Positions 6,685-16,490 of a stretch of DNA of 64,000 nt are shown here, piece after piece. Source of the DNA: an uncultured Alistipes sp. (GTDB lineage Bacteria > Bacteroidota > Bacteroidia > Bacteroidales > Rikenellaceae); the NCBI GenBank assembly GCA_944321765.1, contig CALUMQ010000026.1, forward strand, positions 124,001-188,000, read 5' to 3'. The notes under the pieces were generated by a model. It saw only the letters and a program-made list of their open reading frames with translations. It did not search any database and was not told where the DNA came from. Made by a program: the position numbers and the translations under genes. Numbering within the stretch: position 1 is the stretch's first letter; each line of letters starts with the position of its first letter.

Positions 6685-9117
6685 ATGCGAAAGATTTTAG
6701 GATTCTCGGCGCTGCTGCTGTTTCTCGTGGCTGGCAGCGTTCCCGCACAGGCCCAGATGAGCGATGAGGCCGTCGTGCGTTATGCATTGGAGGCCAGGCA
6801 GGCCGGCAAGAGCGATCAGCAGATCGGCAAGGAGCTGCTGGCCAAGGGCGTTACTCCCGAGCAGGCGGAGCGTCTGAAGAACAGGTACGAAGCCAGCCAG
6901 GGCAGCGAGACCGCCGTGGCGGACCAGAGTATCTCGGGACAGCGCCGCGAGCGGCAGCGGTCTTCGCAGGATACCCTGACGGCCGGAAGCATGGACGTCG
7001 TGAGCTCGACGGTGAGCGATCCGACCGAAGGGGCGACAGATCCCCGTACGGTCTTCGGCCGCAACATCTTCCGGGGCTCGTCGCTGACGTTCGAACCCAA
7101 CGAGAACCAGGCCACGCCCGAAAACTACCGCCTGGGACCCGGGGACGAGATCATCATCGACATCTGGGGCGAGAATGAGCGGAGCCTGCGCGAGGAGATC
7201 TCGCCCGAGGGCAACATCATGATCGAACAGGTCGGACCGGTCTATCTGAACGGGCTGACGATCCGTGAGGCCAACGAGAAGCTCCGCGGGGTCTTCAGCC
7301 AGATCTATGCCGGCGTATCGGGCGAGGAGCCCTCGTCGGATGTCCGCGTGACGTTGGGACGCCTGCGCACCATTCAGGTCAATGTGCTGGGCGAGGTCGC
7401 CACGCCGGGAACCTACCGTTTGTCCTCCTTTGCCACGGTGTTTCATGCGCTGTACCGCGCCGGGGGCGTGACGCCCATCGGCGGACTGCGCGACATCCGC
7501 GTTATGCGTGGAGGCCAGGAGGTGGCCCGTGTGGATGTCTACGACCTGCTCATGAACGGCAAAATGAGTGATGACGTCCGCCTCGAGGAGGGGGATGTCA
7601 TCATCGTACCGCCCTACGAGCAGCTGGTCGAGATCTCCGGCAACGTCAAGCGTCCGATGTACTATGAGATGAAGCCCGGGGAGAGCCTGGGCAAGCTGGT
7701 CGAGTATGCCGGCGGCTTCACGGGCGACGCCTACCGCGACGAGGTGCGTCTGATCCGCGAGGCGGGCCGGGAGTACCAGATCTACAGCATCCGCGAGCCG
7801 AACTACGCCTCCTGGACGTTGGAGGACGGCGATGCCGTTACGGTGGGCGCCGTGCTCGACCGCTTTGCCAATCGCGTGGAGGTGCGCGGCGCCGTCTACC
7901 GCGAAGGCATGTACGAACTGGGCGACGAGGTGCACACCGTGCGGGGGCTGATCGACCGTGCCGAGGGGCTCAAGGGCGATGCCTTCCCGGGCCGCGCCCT
8001 GCTGCTGCGCGAGCGGGAGGACCTGACTCTTGAGATGCTTGCCGTGGATCTGGAGGGTCTGATGGCGGGACGCGTGCCCGACATCGAGCTGCAGCGCAAC
8101 GACGTGCTGATCATCCCGAGCATCCATGAACTCGAAGAGCGCGGAGCCCTCACGATCAGCGGCGAGGTGGCGCGTCCGGGCGAATATCCCTACGCCGAGC
8201 ACATGACCATCGAGGATCTGGTCGTACAGGCCGGGGGGCTGCTCGACGGTGCCTCGACGGCCCGTATCGACGTCTCGCGGCGCATCAAGGATCCCAAGAG
8301 CCTGACCCCCTCGAGTGAATTGGGCGAGATCTACACCTTTTCGCTCAAGGATGGACTGATTGTCGACGGAGAGGTGGGCTTCGAACTGATGCCCTACGAC
8401 ATCGTGGAGGTGCGCCGCAGCCCGGCCTATCGGGAGCAGCAGCGAGTGATGCTGGATGGCGAGGTGGTCTTCGCGGGCGGCTATACGCTTGTCAGGAAGA
8501 ACGAGCGCCTCTCGGACCTCATAAATCGCGCCGGAGGCCTTACCTCCGATGCCTATGCCCACGGGGCTCGCCTGATCCGACAGATGAACGACGAGGAGCG
8601 TGCCGTGCGGGAGGCGACGCTGCGCGTGGCGCTTCAAAATCAGCGGAGCAGTGGCGACTCCCTCTCGATGGACAAGCTTCAGTTGAGCGACTACTACACG
8701 GTAGGTATCGAGCTTGACAAGGCATTGGAGAAGCCCGGGTCGGATTATGACATGGTGCTGCGCGAGGGGGACCGGCTGGTCATTCCGCAGTACGTCTCCA
8801 CGGTGAGCATCTCGGGCGAGGTGATGTACCCCAATACGGTGCTCTACCTCCAGAACAAGAATCTGAAGTATTATGTCGGTCAGGCCGGCGGCTATGGGCT
8901 TCGGGCCAAGAAGAATCGTGCCTACATTGTCTACATGAACGGTACGGTCTCCCGCGTGCGGGGACTTAAGAAGGCCCGGATCGAACCGGGGTGCCAGATC
9001 ATCATACCTTCGAAACGCGAACGCAAGGGTATAAGTCTTCCGGCGATCATGAGCCTGGCCACCTCGGCCGCCTCGATCGGCACGATGGCCGCTTCGATAG
9101 CCAACCTTACCAAATAG
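6685..9117 (+). CDS. SLBB-domain polysaccharide export protein (Wza-like)
   Basis: This is the outer-membrane side of the export channel. Residues 1-24 form a signal peptide ending AQA. A low-complexity region follows, then a Poly_export domain around residues 145-230 beginning RLGPGDEIIIDIWGENE. A long series of SLBB repeats follows, each marked by a G-V-x-x-P-G-x-Y-like turn (GEVATPGTYRL, GNVKRPMYYEM, GAVYREGMYEL, GEVARPGEYPY, GEVVFAGGYTL, GEVMYPNTVLY). At 810 residues it is about twice Wza of E. coli, the extra length being added SLBB domains. This long form is common in Bacteroidota capsule loci. It has no lipobox cysteine like Wza. It is followed by the Wzz-like gene 17 bases on. Confidence 0.9.
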   Translation: MRKILGFSALLLFLVAGSVPAQAQMSDEAVVRYALEARQAGKSDQQIGKELLAKGVTPEQAERLKNRYEASQGSETAVADQSISGQRRERQRSSQDTLTAGSMDVVSSTVSDPTEGATDPRTVFGRNIFRGSSLTFEPNENQATPENYRLGPGDEIIIDIWGENERSLREEISPEGNIMIEQVGPVYLNGLTIREANEKLRGVFSQIYAGVSGEEPSSDVRVTLGRLRTIQVNVLGEVATPGTYRLSSFATVFHALYRAGGVTPIGGLRDIRVMRGGQEVARVDVYDLLMNGKMSDDVRLEEGDVIIVPPYEQLVEISGNVKRPMYYEMKPGESLGKLVEYAGGFTGDAYRDEVRLIREAGREYQIYSIREPNYASWTLEDGDAVTVGAVLDRFANRVEVRGAVYREGMYELGDEVHTVRGLIDRAEGLKGDAFPGRALLLREREDLTLEMLAVDLEGLMAGRVPDIELQRNDVLIIPSIHELEERGALTISGEVARPGEYPYAEHMTIEDLVVQAGGLLDGASTARIDVSRRIKDPKSLTPSSELGEIYTFSLKDGLIVDGEVGFELMPYDIVEVRRSPAYREQQRVMLDGEVVFAGGYTLVRKNERLSDLINRAGGLTSDAYAHGARLIRQMNDEERAVREATLRVALQNQRSSGDSLSMDKLQLSDYYTVGIELDKALEKPGSDYDMVLREGDRLVIPQYVSTVSISGEVMYPNTVLYLQNKNLKYYVGQAGGYGLRAKKNRAYIVYMNGTVSRVRGLKKARIEPGCQIIIPSKRERKGISLPAIMSLATSAASIGTMAASIANLTK

Positions 9118-9134
9118 CATCTAAACGTACGCAT

Positions 9135-10253
9135 ATGGAAAACAACACGATACAGCCGACGCCCGAAAGCGGGGAACAGGAGATTGATCTCGTGGAACTG
9201 CTGCAGGAACTGTGGGCCGAGCGGCGCCTGATTCTCAAATGGTGTGCGGTGGGCGCCGTTGTCGGGCTTGTCATCGCCTTCAGCATTCCCAAGGAGTACA
9301 CCACGACGGTCAAACTGGCCCCGGAGATCCAGGGAAATAAATCGGGTCTGGGAGGTTTGGGTTCTCTGGCCTCCATGGCCGGCATCAATATGGGGAGCAT
9401 GAACTCCACGGATGCCGTCTATCCGGAACTTTACCCCGATATCGTTCAGTCGGTACCCTTTATGACAGCCCTGTTTGATGTGGAAGTTACGGATGCCAAG
9501 GGCGAACAGAGCTGGCCCGTCTCGGAGTATGTCTCCGAAGAGTTGCGTTCGCCCTGGTGGAGTACCGTGCTGGGATTCCCGTTCAAGGTGCTGGGATGGG
9601 TCAAAGGGCTTTTCTCGAAAGAAGACGAATCTTCAGAATCCGAAACGATTAATCCGTTCCGTCTGACCAAGGAGGAAGATGAGATCGTAAAATCACTTCA
9701 GGAGCGTATTGCCGTCAGTGTGGATAAAAAGACGTCGGTTGTTTCTCTTTCGGTTACGATGCAGGATCCATTGATTTCCGCGACATTGACAGATACGGTC
9801 ATGCGGAACCTCCAAGACTACATTACGGAGTATCGTACAAACAAGGCCCGCAATGATCTCGCGTTTACGCAGCGCCTTTTCGATGAAGCCCAAAAGAAGT
9901 ACTACGAAGCCCAGCAGCGTTACGCACAATACGTGGACCAGAACCAGGGCATCGTCCGCCGCAGCTTCCGTACCGAGCAGGAACGGCTGCAGAACGAGAT
10001 GAATCTTGCATTTGATGTTTACAATCAGACGGCGCAGCAGCTTCAGATGGCCAAGGCGAAGGTTCAGGAATCGACTCCGGTCTATGCTGTTGTGCAACCG
10101 GCGACAGTGCCGTTGAAGGCCTCAAAACCATCAAAAATGGTGACTCTTATCGGTTTTATCTTCCTCGCTGGAGTCCTGTCTGCCGGATGGGTCCTTTTCG
10201 GCAAAACGGCAATTGACCTTTTCAAAAAGACAAACACACAACCTTTATCCTGA
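9135..10253 (+). CDS. Wzz-type chain-length determinant / polysaccharide co-polymerase
   Basis: It probably sets polymer length with the polymerase and couples to the SLBB channel. The 372 residues show the family layout: a short cytoplasmic start, a membrane helix at about 36-57 ([16 protein letters not shown]) followed by [13 protein letters not shown], a large periplasmic part with a helical region around 250-325, and a second helix near 338-360. The Pro-rich stretch before the second helix is present. No C-terminal tyrosine autokinase (Walker motifs, Tyr cluster) follows, and no separate kinase or phosphatase gene is in the locus. The start is ATG 9135. The next gene begins two bases after its stop. 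Confidence 0.88.
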   Translation: MENNTIQPTPESGEQEIDLVELLQELWAERRLILKWCAVGAVVGLVIAFSIPKEYTTTVKLAPEIQGNKSGLGGLGSLASMAGINMGSMNSTDAVYPELYPDIVQSVPFMTALFDVEVTDAKGEQSWPVSEYVSEELRSPWWSTVLGFPFKVLGWVKGLFSKEDESSESETINPFRLTKEEDEIVKSLQERIAVSVDKKTSVVSLSVTMQDPLISATLTDTVMRNLQDYITEYRTNKARNDLAFTQRLFDEAQKKYYEAQQRYAQYVDQNQGIVRRSFRTEQERLQNEMNLAFDVYNQTAQQLQMAKAKVQESTPVYAVVQPATVPLKASKPSKMVTLIGFIFLAGVLSAGWVLFGKTAIDLFKKTNTQPLS

Positions 10254-10254
10254 T

Positions 10255-11157
10255 ATGAAAGGCATCGTTTTAGCCGGAGGTAGTGGCACACGCCTCTATC
10301 CCATTACCAAGGGGGTCAGCAAACAGCTGATTCCGATCTATGATAAACCGATGGTCTACTATCCTATTTCGGTGCTGATGCTCGCGGGCATCCGGGAGAT
10401 CCTCATCATCTCCACGCCGCAGGATCTGCCGGGATTCAAACGCCTGCTGGGGGATGGCTCGGACTTCGGCGTACGGTTCGAATATGCCGAGCAACCCTCG
10501 CCCGACGGTTTGGCACAGGCATTCCTGATCGGCGAGCAGTTCATCGGCAGCGACTCCGTGTGCCTGGTCCTCGGTGACAATATCTTCCATGGAGCCGGGC
10601 TCTCCGGAATGCTCCACGAAGCCGTACGTATGGCCGAGGAGGAGCAGAAGGCTACGGTCTTCGGCTACTGGGTTAGCGACCCGGAGCGTTACGGAGTTGC
10701 CGAGTTCGATGATGCGGGCAACTGCCTCTCAATCGAGGAGAAACCCGCGCATCCGAAATCGAACTACGCCGTCGTGGGGCTCTACTTCTACCCCAACAAG
10801 GTGGTGGAGGTGGCCAAACACATCAAGCCTTCGGCGCGCGGTGAGCTGGAGATCACCACGGTGAACCAGCAGTTCCTTCGGGACCGGGAGCTGAAGGTGC
10901 AGACCCTCGGCCGCGGCTTTGCCTGGCTTGATACGGGAACGCACGACTCGCTGAGCGAGGCCTCGACCTTTATCGAGGTGATCGAGAAACGCCAGGGGCT
11001 GAAGATCGCCTGCCTGGAGGGTATTGCCTTCCGCCAGGGGTGGATCGACGCCGCAAAGATGCGGCAGCTGGCGCAGCCCATGCTGAAAAACCAATACGGA
11101 CAATATCTGATTCAGGTCATCGAGGAGCTCGAACGCACCGGAAAGGCCAATCTATAG
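10255..11157 (+). CDS. rfbA: Glucose-1-phosphate thymidylyltransferase
   Basis: It is the first step of dTDP-L-rhamnose synthesis, joining glucose-1-phosphate and dTTP. The 300-residue protein has the nucleotide-binding signature [20 protein letters not shown] at residues 6-25. The DKPMVYYP segment and the LGDNIF motif with its catalytic Asp are also seen. [19 protein letters not shown] and FAWLDTGTH match RmlA closely. It starts one base after the wzz stop, showing tight coupling, and is followed by rfbC, rfbD and rfbB, so all four rhamnose genes are adjacent. Confidence 0.96.
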   Translation: MKGIVLAGGSGTRLYPITKGVSKQLIPIYDKPMVYYPISVLMLAGIREILIISTPQDLPGFKRLLGDGSDFGVRFEYAEQPSPDGLAQAFLIGEQFIGSDSVCLVLGDNIFHGAGLSGMLHEAVRMAEEEQKATVFGYWVSDPERYGVAEFDDAGNCLSIEEKPAHPKSNYAVVGLYFYPNKVVEVAKHIKPSARGELEITTVNQQFLRDRELKVQTLGRGFAWLDTGTHDSLSEASTFIEVIEKRQGLKIACLEGIAFRQGWIDAAKMRQLAQPMLKNQYGQYLIQVIEELERTGKANL

Positions 11158-11171
11158 GAATACGATACATC

Positions 11172-11741
11172 ATGGAAGTCATAAAAACCGCTATCGAGGG
11201 CGTGGTGATCATCGAGCCGCGTCTGTTCAAGGATGCCCGCGGATACTTTTTCGAATCCTTTTCGCAACGGGAGTTCGATGAGAAGGTCGCCCGCATACAG
11301 TTTGTTCAGGACAACGAAAGCATGTCTTCGTACGGTGTGATGCGCGGGCTGCATTTCCAACGTCCGCCCTTTACGCAGTCGAAACTTGTGCGTTGTGTCA
11401 AGGGTGCGGTGCTCGACGTGGCCGTGGACATCCGCAAGGGGAGTCCGACCTATGGACAGCATGTGGCCGTGGAACTCACCGAGGAGAATCACCGTCAGTT
11501 CTTCGTTCCCCGGGGCTTTGCCCACGGATTCGCCGTGCTGAGCGACGTTGCCGTGTTCCAGTACAAGTGCGACAACTTCTACCATCCCGAGGCGGACGGA
11601 GGCATCAGCATCCTCGACACCTCGCTGGGTATCGACTGGCGCATCCCGACCGACAAGGCCATCCTCAGCGAGAAGGATACCAAACATCCGCTGCTGAAGG
11701 ATTTCGACTCTCCGTTTGACATTCACGTGCCGCTTTATTGA
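11172..11741 (+). CDS. rfbC: dTDP-4-dehydrorhamnose 3,5-epimerase
   Basis: It is the third step of dTDP-L-rhamnose synthesis, epimerising the 4-keto sugar at C3 and C5. It has 189 residues, the expected cupin length. The catalytic His is H61 in MRGLHFQ, and the second conserved stretch FVPRGFAHGFAVLSD lies around residues 115-130. The Lys in QSKLVRC and the DVAVDIRKGSP strand are also conserved. ATG 11172 was chosen because the upstream in-frame sequence is the end of rfbA in another frame. It lies 14 bases after rfbA and 22 bases before rfbD. Confidence 0.95.
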   Translation: MEVIKTAIEGVVIIEPRLFKDARGYFFESFSQREFDEKVARIQFVQDNESMSSYGVMRGLHFQRPPFTQSKLVRCVKGAVLDVAVDIRKGSPTYGQHVAVELTEENHRQFFVPRGFAHGFAVLSDVAVFQYKCDNFYHPEADGGISILDTSLGIDWRIPTDKAILSEKDTKHPLLKDFDSPFDIHVPLY

Positions 11742-11763
11742 TTCTGCCAAAGAGTTTACAACC

Positions 11764-12672
11764 ATGAATATACTGGTTACAGGCGCCAACGGCCAGCTGG
11801 GCCGCGAAATGCGCATCATCAGCCAGGGGAGCCGCCACCGGTTCCTCTTTACCGACGTCGTTGAGGCCGAGGGGGTCGAGACGACCCTTCTCGACATGAC
11901 GGACACCACGGCCGTCCGGACCGCCGTCCATGCAAACGACATTCAGTGTATCGTGAACTGCGCGGCCTACACCAACGTGGATAAGGCCGAGAGTGACGGG
12001 GCCCTCTGCCGCAAGCTTAACGCCGAAGCTCCGAAGATTCTTGCCGAGGCCATGCAGGCAGTCGGCGGATTGCTTATCCATATCTCGACCGACTACGTTT
12101 TCGGAGGCGATCCCTACAACACGCCCTGCCGCGAGGACCAGAAGGGAACTCCCACCGGTGTCTACGGCCGCACCAAACTCGAAGGCGAGCAGCATATCGA
12201 GGCCGTCGGAGGCAAATACGTCATTCTCCGCACGGCATGGCTCTACAGCGAATTCGGCCGCAACTTCGTAAAGACGATGCTCAACCTCACCGCCACAAAA
12301 CCCTCCCTGAAGGTGGTCTTCGACCAGGCCGGAACGCCGACCTATGCCTATGACCTGGCGCGGGCGATCGAGACTGTTCTCGAAGACTACACCGCCGAGT
12401 GCCCGACGGAACGTTACTCCAAAACGGGCATCTACCACTTTTCGAACGAGGGGGTCTGCTCGTGGTACGACTTCACGAAGAAGATCGCCGAGATCGCCAG
12501 CCATACGTCGTGCGACATCCAGCCCTGCCACAGCAACGAGTTTCCGAGTCCTGTCGTGCGTCCGGCCTACTCCGTGCTGGACAAGACCAAGATCAAGGAG
12601 ACCTTCGGTATCCGCATCCCCTACTGGACCGATTCGCTGAAGATATGCATGAACAACCTGAAAAACAACTGA
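11764..12672 (+). CDS. rfbD: dTDP-4-dehydrorhamnose reductase
   Basis: It is the last step of dTDP-L-rhamnose synthesis, the NAD(P)H-dependent reduction of the 4-keto group. The 302-residue Rossmann protein begins MNILVTGANGQLGREM with the dinucleotide-binding glycines. It carries NCAAYTNVDKAE, the STDYVF strand, and the YGRTKLEGE motif holding the catalytic Tyr and Lys. RTAWLYSEFGRNFVKTM and the substrate-binding FDQAGTPTYA segment are typical of RmlD. It sits between rfbC and rfbB with very short gaps, consistent with one transcript. Confidence 0.95.
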   Translation: MNILVTGANGQLGREMRIISQGSRHRFLFTDVVEAEGVETTLLDMTDTTAVRTAVHANDIQCIVNCAAYTNVDKAESDGALCRKLNAEAPKILAEAMQAVGGLLIHISTDYVFGGDPYNTPCREDQKGTPTGVYGRTKLEGEQHIEAVGGKYVILRTAWLYSEFGRNFVKTMLNLTATKPSLKVVFDQAGTPTYAYDLARAIETVLEDYTAECPTERYSKTGIYHFSNEGVCSWYDFTKKIAEIASHTSCDIQPCHSNEFPSPVVRPAYSVLDKTKIKETFGIRIPYWTDSLKICMNNLKNN

Positions 12673-12674
12673 CC

Positions 12675-13817
12675 ATGAACACATTCAAACGCAATATCAT
12701 CATTACCGGCGGCGCCGGATTCATCGGTTCGCACGTCGTGCGGCTCTTCGTGAACAAATACCCCGACTACCGGATTATCAACCTCGACAAGCTGACCTAT
12801 GCCGGGAATCTGGCCAATCTGAAGGACATCGAGCAGAAGCCCAACTACACCTTCATCAAGGCCGACATCTGCGACTTCGACAAGATGCTCGACGTCATGC
12901 GCCAGTATCACGTGGACGGCATCATCCACCTGGCCGCCGAGAGCCACGTCGACCGGTCGATCCGCGACCCCTTCACCTTTGCGCGGACGAACGTCATGGG
13001 CACCCTCTCGCTGCTGCAGGCCGCCAGAATCTGCTGGGAGGAGCAGCCCGAAGGCTATGAGGGCAAGCGCTTCTACCACATCTCCACAGACGAGGTCTAC
13101 GGCGCCCTGGAGCTGACCGATCCCGAGGGCGTCGAATCACCCTTCACGACAAAGGCCTCCTCGGAGCACCACCACGCCTACGGGCGCGAGTTCTTCATGG
13201 AGACGACCAAATACAATCCGCACAGCCCCTATTCGGCCTCGAAGGCATCGAGCGACCACTTCGTGCGGGCTTTCCACGATACGTACGGCATGCCGACGAT
13301 CGTGACGAACTGCTCGAACAACTACGGACCCTACCAGTTCCCCGAGAAGCTGATTCCGCTCTTCATCAACAACATCCGCCACCGCAAGCCGCTGCCCGTC
13401 TACGGCCGGGGCGAGAATGTCCGCGACTGGCTCTACGTCGAGGACCACGCCCGGGCCATCGACCTCATCTTCCACAAGGGGCGGATTGCCGACACCTACA
13501 ACATCGGCGGCTTCAACGAGTGGAAGAATATCGACATCATCCGGGTGGTGATCGCCACGGTGGACCGGCTGCTGGGCCGCAAGGAGGGTGAGGATCTGAA
13601 TCTGATTACCTACGTGACCGACCGCAAGGGGCACGACATGCGCTACGCCATCGATTCGCGGAAGCTGCAGCGCGAACTGGGCTGGGAGCCGTCGCTTCAG
13701 TTCGAAGAGGGTATCGAGCGGACGGTCCGCTGGTACCTGGACAATCAGGAGTGGATGGACAACGTCACCTCGGGCAACTACCAGAAGTACTACGAGGAGA
13801 TGTACGGGACAAAATAA
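12675..13817 (+). CDS. rfbB: dTDP-glucose 4,6-dehydratase
   Basis: It is the second step of dTDP-L-rhamnose synthesis, converting dTDP-glucose to the 4-keto-6-deoxy sugar with bound NAD. The 380-residue protein has GGAGFIGSHV near the N-terminus, and HLAAESHVDRSI follows. STDEVYGAL carries the Thr-Asp-Glu of the active site, and the YSASKASSDH motif has the catalytic Tyr and Lys. RDWLYVEDH is also conserved. It starts two bases after the rfbD stop. The gene order A-C-D-B is not the classical B-D-A-C order, but all four members are intact, so dTDP-L-rhamnose is very likely a component of the glycan. Confidence 0.96.
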   Translation: MNTFKRNIIITGGAGFIGSHVVRLFVNKYPDYRIINLDKLTYAGNLANLKDIEQKPNYTFIKADICDFDKMLDVMRQYHVDGIIHLAAESHVDRSIRDPFTFARTNVMGTLSLLQAARICWEEQPEGYEGKRFYHISTDEVYGALELTDPEGVESPFTTKASSEHHHAYGREFFMETTKYNPHSPYSASKASSDHFVRAFHDTYGMPTIVTNCSNNYGPYQFPEKLIPLFINNIRHRKPLPVYGRGENVRDWLYVEDHARAIDLIFHKGRIADTYNIGGFNEWKNIDIIRVVIATVDRLLGRKEGEDLNLITYVTDRKGHDMRYAIDSRKLQRELGWEPSLQFEEGIERTVRWYLDNQEWMDNVTSGNYQKYYEEMYGTK

Positions 13818-13835
13818 AGAGGTATTGACAGAAAG

Positions 13836-15371
13836 ATGACGGCACAATCCCGGACCGCAAAGAGTATCAAGAACAGCTCGGTCGCATTGATATTTTATTT
13901 TATCAATCTGGTCCTGCAGTTCTTCTCCCGCAAGATATTTTTGGATCATCTTGGAGCCGATGTATTGGGCCTCAATACGACGGCGACGAATCTGTTGCAG
14001 TTTCTTAACCTTGCGGAACTGGGAATTGGATCTGCCATAGCCTGTACGCTATACAAACCGCTGCTTGAACGCGATACAACGGCGGTCAATGAGATTGTTT
14101 CGTTGCAAGGGTGGATGTACCGCCGGATTGCCTGGGTGGTAATAGGAGGAAGTGCAGTTCTGATGTGCTTCTTCCCGTGGATCTTTGCCAAGATGACACT
14201 GCCGATGTGGTATGCCTATGCCTCATTTGGCGTGTTGCTGGTAAGTGCATTGCTGAGTTATTTTGTCAATTACAAGCAGATTGTACTGTCGGCTGATCAG
14301 AAAGATTATAAGATTCAGTACAGTTACAAGGCTTCCATGTTGGTGAAAACCCTATGTCAGATATTTGCGATCAAATACTTTGATAATGGATATGTCTGGT
14401 GGCTTGTGCTGGAGGTTGTATTTGCGATAGTGGCTTCGGCCGCATTGAGCATCATGGTTCGCAGGACCTATCCGGCATTAAAAACGGATTTATCTCAAGG
14501 GAAACAGTTAAGTCGTAAATATCCTGAAATTATCACGAAAATCAAACAACTATTCTTTCATAGGATTGGCGGCTTTGCTCTATCACAAACAAGTCCAATA
14601 ATTATATATGCTTATGCTTCATTGAGTCTTGTGGCCCTGTATGGAAATTATATGCTTATTATTACGGGCATAATATCTTTAATAGGTGCAATTTTTAATA
14701 GCATGAATGCCGGTGTAGGAAATTTAGTCGCTGAGGGTAATACTGCTCGAATTATGTCTGTTTTTGAAGAACTATTTTCTATACGCTTTTTGATGAGTTG
14801 CACGGTTTGTTTTGGTGTATATATGTTTACGCCAGAATTTATCACTTTATGGATCGGCTCGGAATATGTTATGGATAGCACAACTTTAGGATTAATGGTT
14901 GCAATATTATATATTAATCTTACTAGGTTAACCGTAGACGCTTATATAAATGCTTATGGGTTGTTTAATGATGTTTGGGCTCCTGTTATTGAAGCCTTGA
15001 TTAATATTTGTTTGTCTATATTATTAGGATACTTCTTTAACTTACATGGAATCCTTGTAGGAGTCCTATTAAGTCTTATCATAATTGTTTTTCTTTGGAA
15101 ACCGTATTTCTTATTTAAAGTAGGATTTAAAAAAAACATACGGATATATATTCGATTATATCTAAAGCATTTTCTTGCGTTTCTTTTTGCATTGTTATTA
15201 ACCTTATTATTTATACATTATATCAATCTTTCATCCTCTATATCTGTTACTAATTTTATATTAACAGGTTTATTATATATTATTATTTTTGCTTTATTTC
15301 TCTTCGTTGGATTGTATCTGATTTCCGCTAGTATGAGAAACTGTTTTTCTAGATTTCTGAAGCTATATTAA
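13836..15371 (+). CDS. Oligosaccharide flippase (Wzx-like, MOP superfamily)
   Basis: It should carry the undecaprenyl-linked repeat unit across the inner membrane. The 511-residue protein is almost entirely hydrophobic with about 12-14 membrane segments. It begins with the family pattern KSIKNSSVALIFYFINLVLQ and FFSRKIFLDHLGADVLGLN, and a second-half repeat includes LYGNYMLIITGIISLIGAI. Base composition changes inside this gene: the first 600 bases use GC-rich codons like rfbB, while from roughly 14,450 the sequence is very AT-rich. This suggests a recombination joint or an imported 3' part. Five bases separate it from the next gene. Confidence 0.88.
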   Translation: MTAQSRTAKSIKNSSVALIFYFINLVLQFFSRKIFLDHLGADVLGLNTTATNLLQFLNLAELGIGSAIACTLYKPLLERDTTAVNEIVSLQGWMYRRIAWVVIGGSAVLMCFFPWIFAKMTLPMWYAYASFGVLLVSALLSYFVNYKQIVLSADQKDYKIQYSYKASMLVKTLCQIFAIKYFDNGYVWWLVLEVVFAIVASAALSIMVRRTYPALKTDLSQGKQLSRKYPEIITKIKQLFFHRIGGFALSQTSPIIIYAYASLSLVALYGNYMLIITGIISLIGAIFNSMNAGVGNLVAEGNTARIMSVFEELFSIRFLMSCTVCFGVYMFTPEFITLWIGSEYVMDSTTLGLMVAILYINLTRLTVDAYINAYGLFNDVWAPVIEALINICLSILLGYFFNLHGILVGVLLSLIIIVFLWKPYFLFKVGFKKNIRIYIRLYLKHFLAFLFALLLTLLFIHYINLSSSISVTNFILTGLLYIIIFALFLFVGLYLISASMRNCFSRFLKLY

Positions 15372-15375
15372 TAAA

Positions 15376-16467
15376 ATGGTTATGCGAATCCTGTTTGATC
15401 ATCAAGCGTTTACTCAACAATATGGTGGAGTTCCTAAATATTTTATTGAGATACTGAAATATTTTCCTCGCGAGAGTTTTGAGATATCTGCTTTTTTATC
15501 AGATAATCATTATTTGATAGATTCCGGTTTAGCTTCTACCTGGCATATTTGCTATAATCGTCGATTCAAAGGTAAGGATAGACTATATTCGTCACTGGGA
15601 CAAGTCTATTCAATATATAAAATAATACAAGGAAAATATAACATATATCATCCAACATTATATCGAACTTATGGATTGAAGTTCCTTCCCAAGAATAAGA
15701 AACTAGTCGTAACAATTCATGATTTGAATTATTCTAAAATATCTAATTTATATCCAACAGTACCAATAGAATACTTAACGCAAAAAGAAATCACTCTGCG
15801 GGCAGATCATATTATAGCTATTAGTGAGAACACAAAAAAAGATTTAATAGAACAATGGAATATACCTGATAATAAAATAACAACTATCTATCACGGGATA
15901 TCAAAGAAATTAGATAATTTATCAGAAAATCGTATCCACTTACGGCGATATGTTTTATTTGTAGGATATCGAGCTCTGTATAAAAACTTTGAGAATTGTT
16001 TAATAGCATTTAGCCGCCTCGCATCGAAATATTCTGATTTAGATTTGATATGTACAGGCTCGTTGTTTAATAAAGAAGAGAAAATACGAATTGCAAAATT
16101 AGGATTAAATAACAGGGTCTTCGCCATAAAAGCTACAGAGCAAGAAATGGCCAGATTATATCGAGACGCTGAATTGTTTGTATATCCATCTTTCTATGAA
16201 GGTTTTGGTATGCCGATATTAGAAGCAATGCTTTATGGCTGTCCTGTTGTTTTGTCTAATACTAGTTGTTTTCCGGAAATTGCGGGGGACGCGGGAGCAT
16301 ATTTTAATCCATATGAAGTAGAGGATATGCAAGAATGTATGATGAAAGTTCTAGACAATCTACACTATAGACAAGAATTGGTACGGAAAGGGATTGATCG
16401 CGTAAAATTATTCTCATGGGAAAGATGCGCTAAACAGCATTGGGACTTATATGAGTCTTTACTATAA
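15376..16467 (+). CDS. Family 4 glycosyltransferase (GT-B fold)
   Basis: It probably adds a sugar to the lipid-linked repeat unit on the cytoplasmic face. The 363 residues fit a GT4 enzyme. The N-terminal domain opens MRILFDHQAFTQQYGGVPKY, with the glycine-rich acceptor loop YGGV. The C-terminal donor domain has VLFVGYRALYKNFENC and ends with the GT4 signature FVYPSFYEGFGMPILEAM, where the two Glu residues form the E-x7-E motif. The protein ends about 70 residues after that motif, normal for the family. An alternative start is the second Met (residue 3). Sugar specificity cannot be read from sequence. Confidence 0.9.
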   Translation: MVMRILFDHQAFTQQYGGVPKYFIEILKYFPRESFEISAFLSDNHYLIDSGLASTWHICYNRRFKGKDRLYSSLGQVYSIYKIIQGKYNIYHPTLYRTYGLKFLPKNKKLVVTIHDLNYSKISNLYPTVPIEYLTQKEITLRADHIIAISENTKKDLIEQWNIPDNKITTIYHGISKKLDNLSENRIHLRRYVLFVGYRALYKNFENCLIAFSRLASKYSDLDLICTGSLFNKEEKIRIAKLGLNNRVFAIKATEQEMARLYRDAELFVYPSFYEGFGMPILEAMLYGCPVVLSNTSCFPEIAGDAGAYFNPYEVEDMQECMMKVLDNLHYRQELVRKGIDRVKLFSWERCAKQHWDLYESLL

Positions 16468-16490
16468 TATATTATAAAATATAGGTTACA

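Noticed and set aside
6697-9120. Long leftward open frame of 807 codons
   Set aside because: It is antisense to the SLBB export gene and has His/Arg-rich low-complexity sequence with no family motif. It is an artefact of GC-rich codon use.
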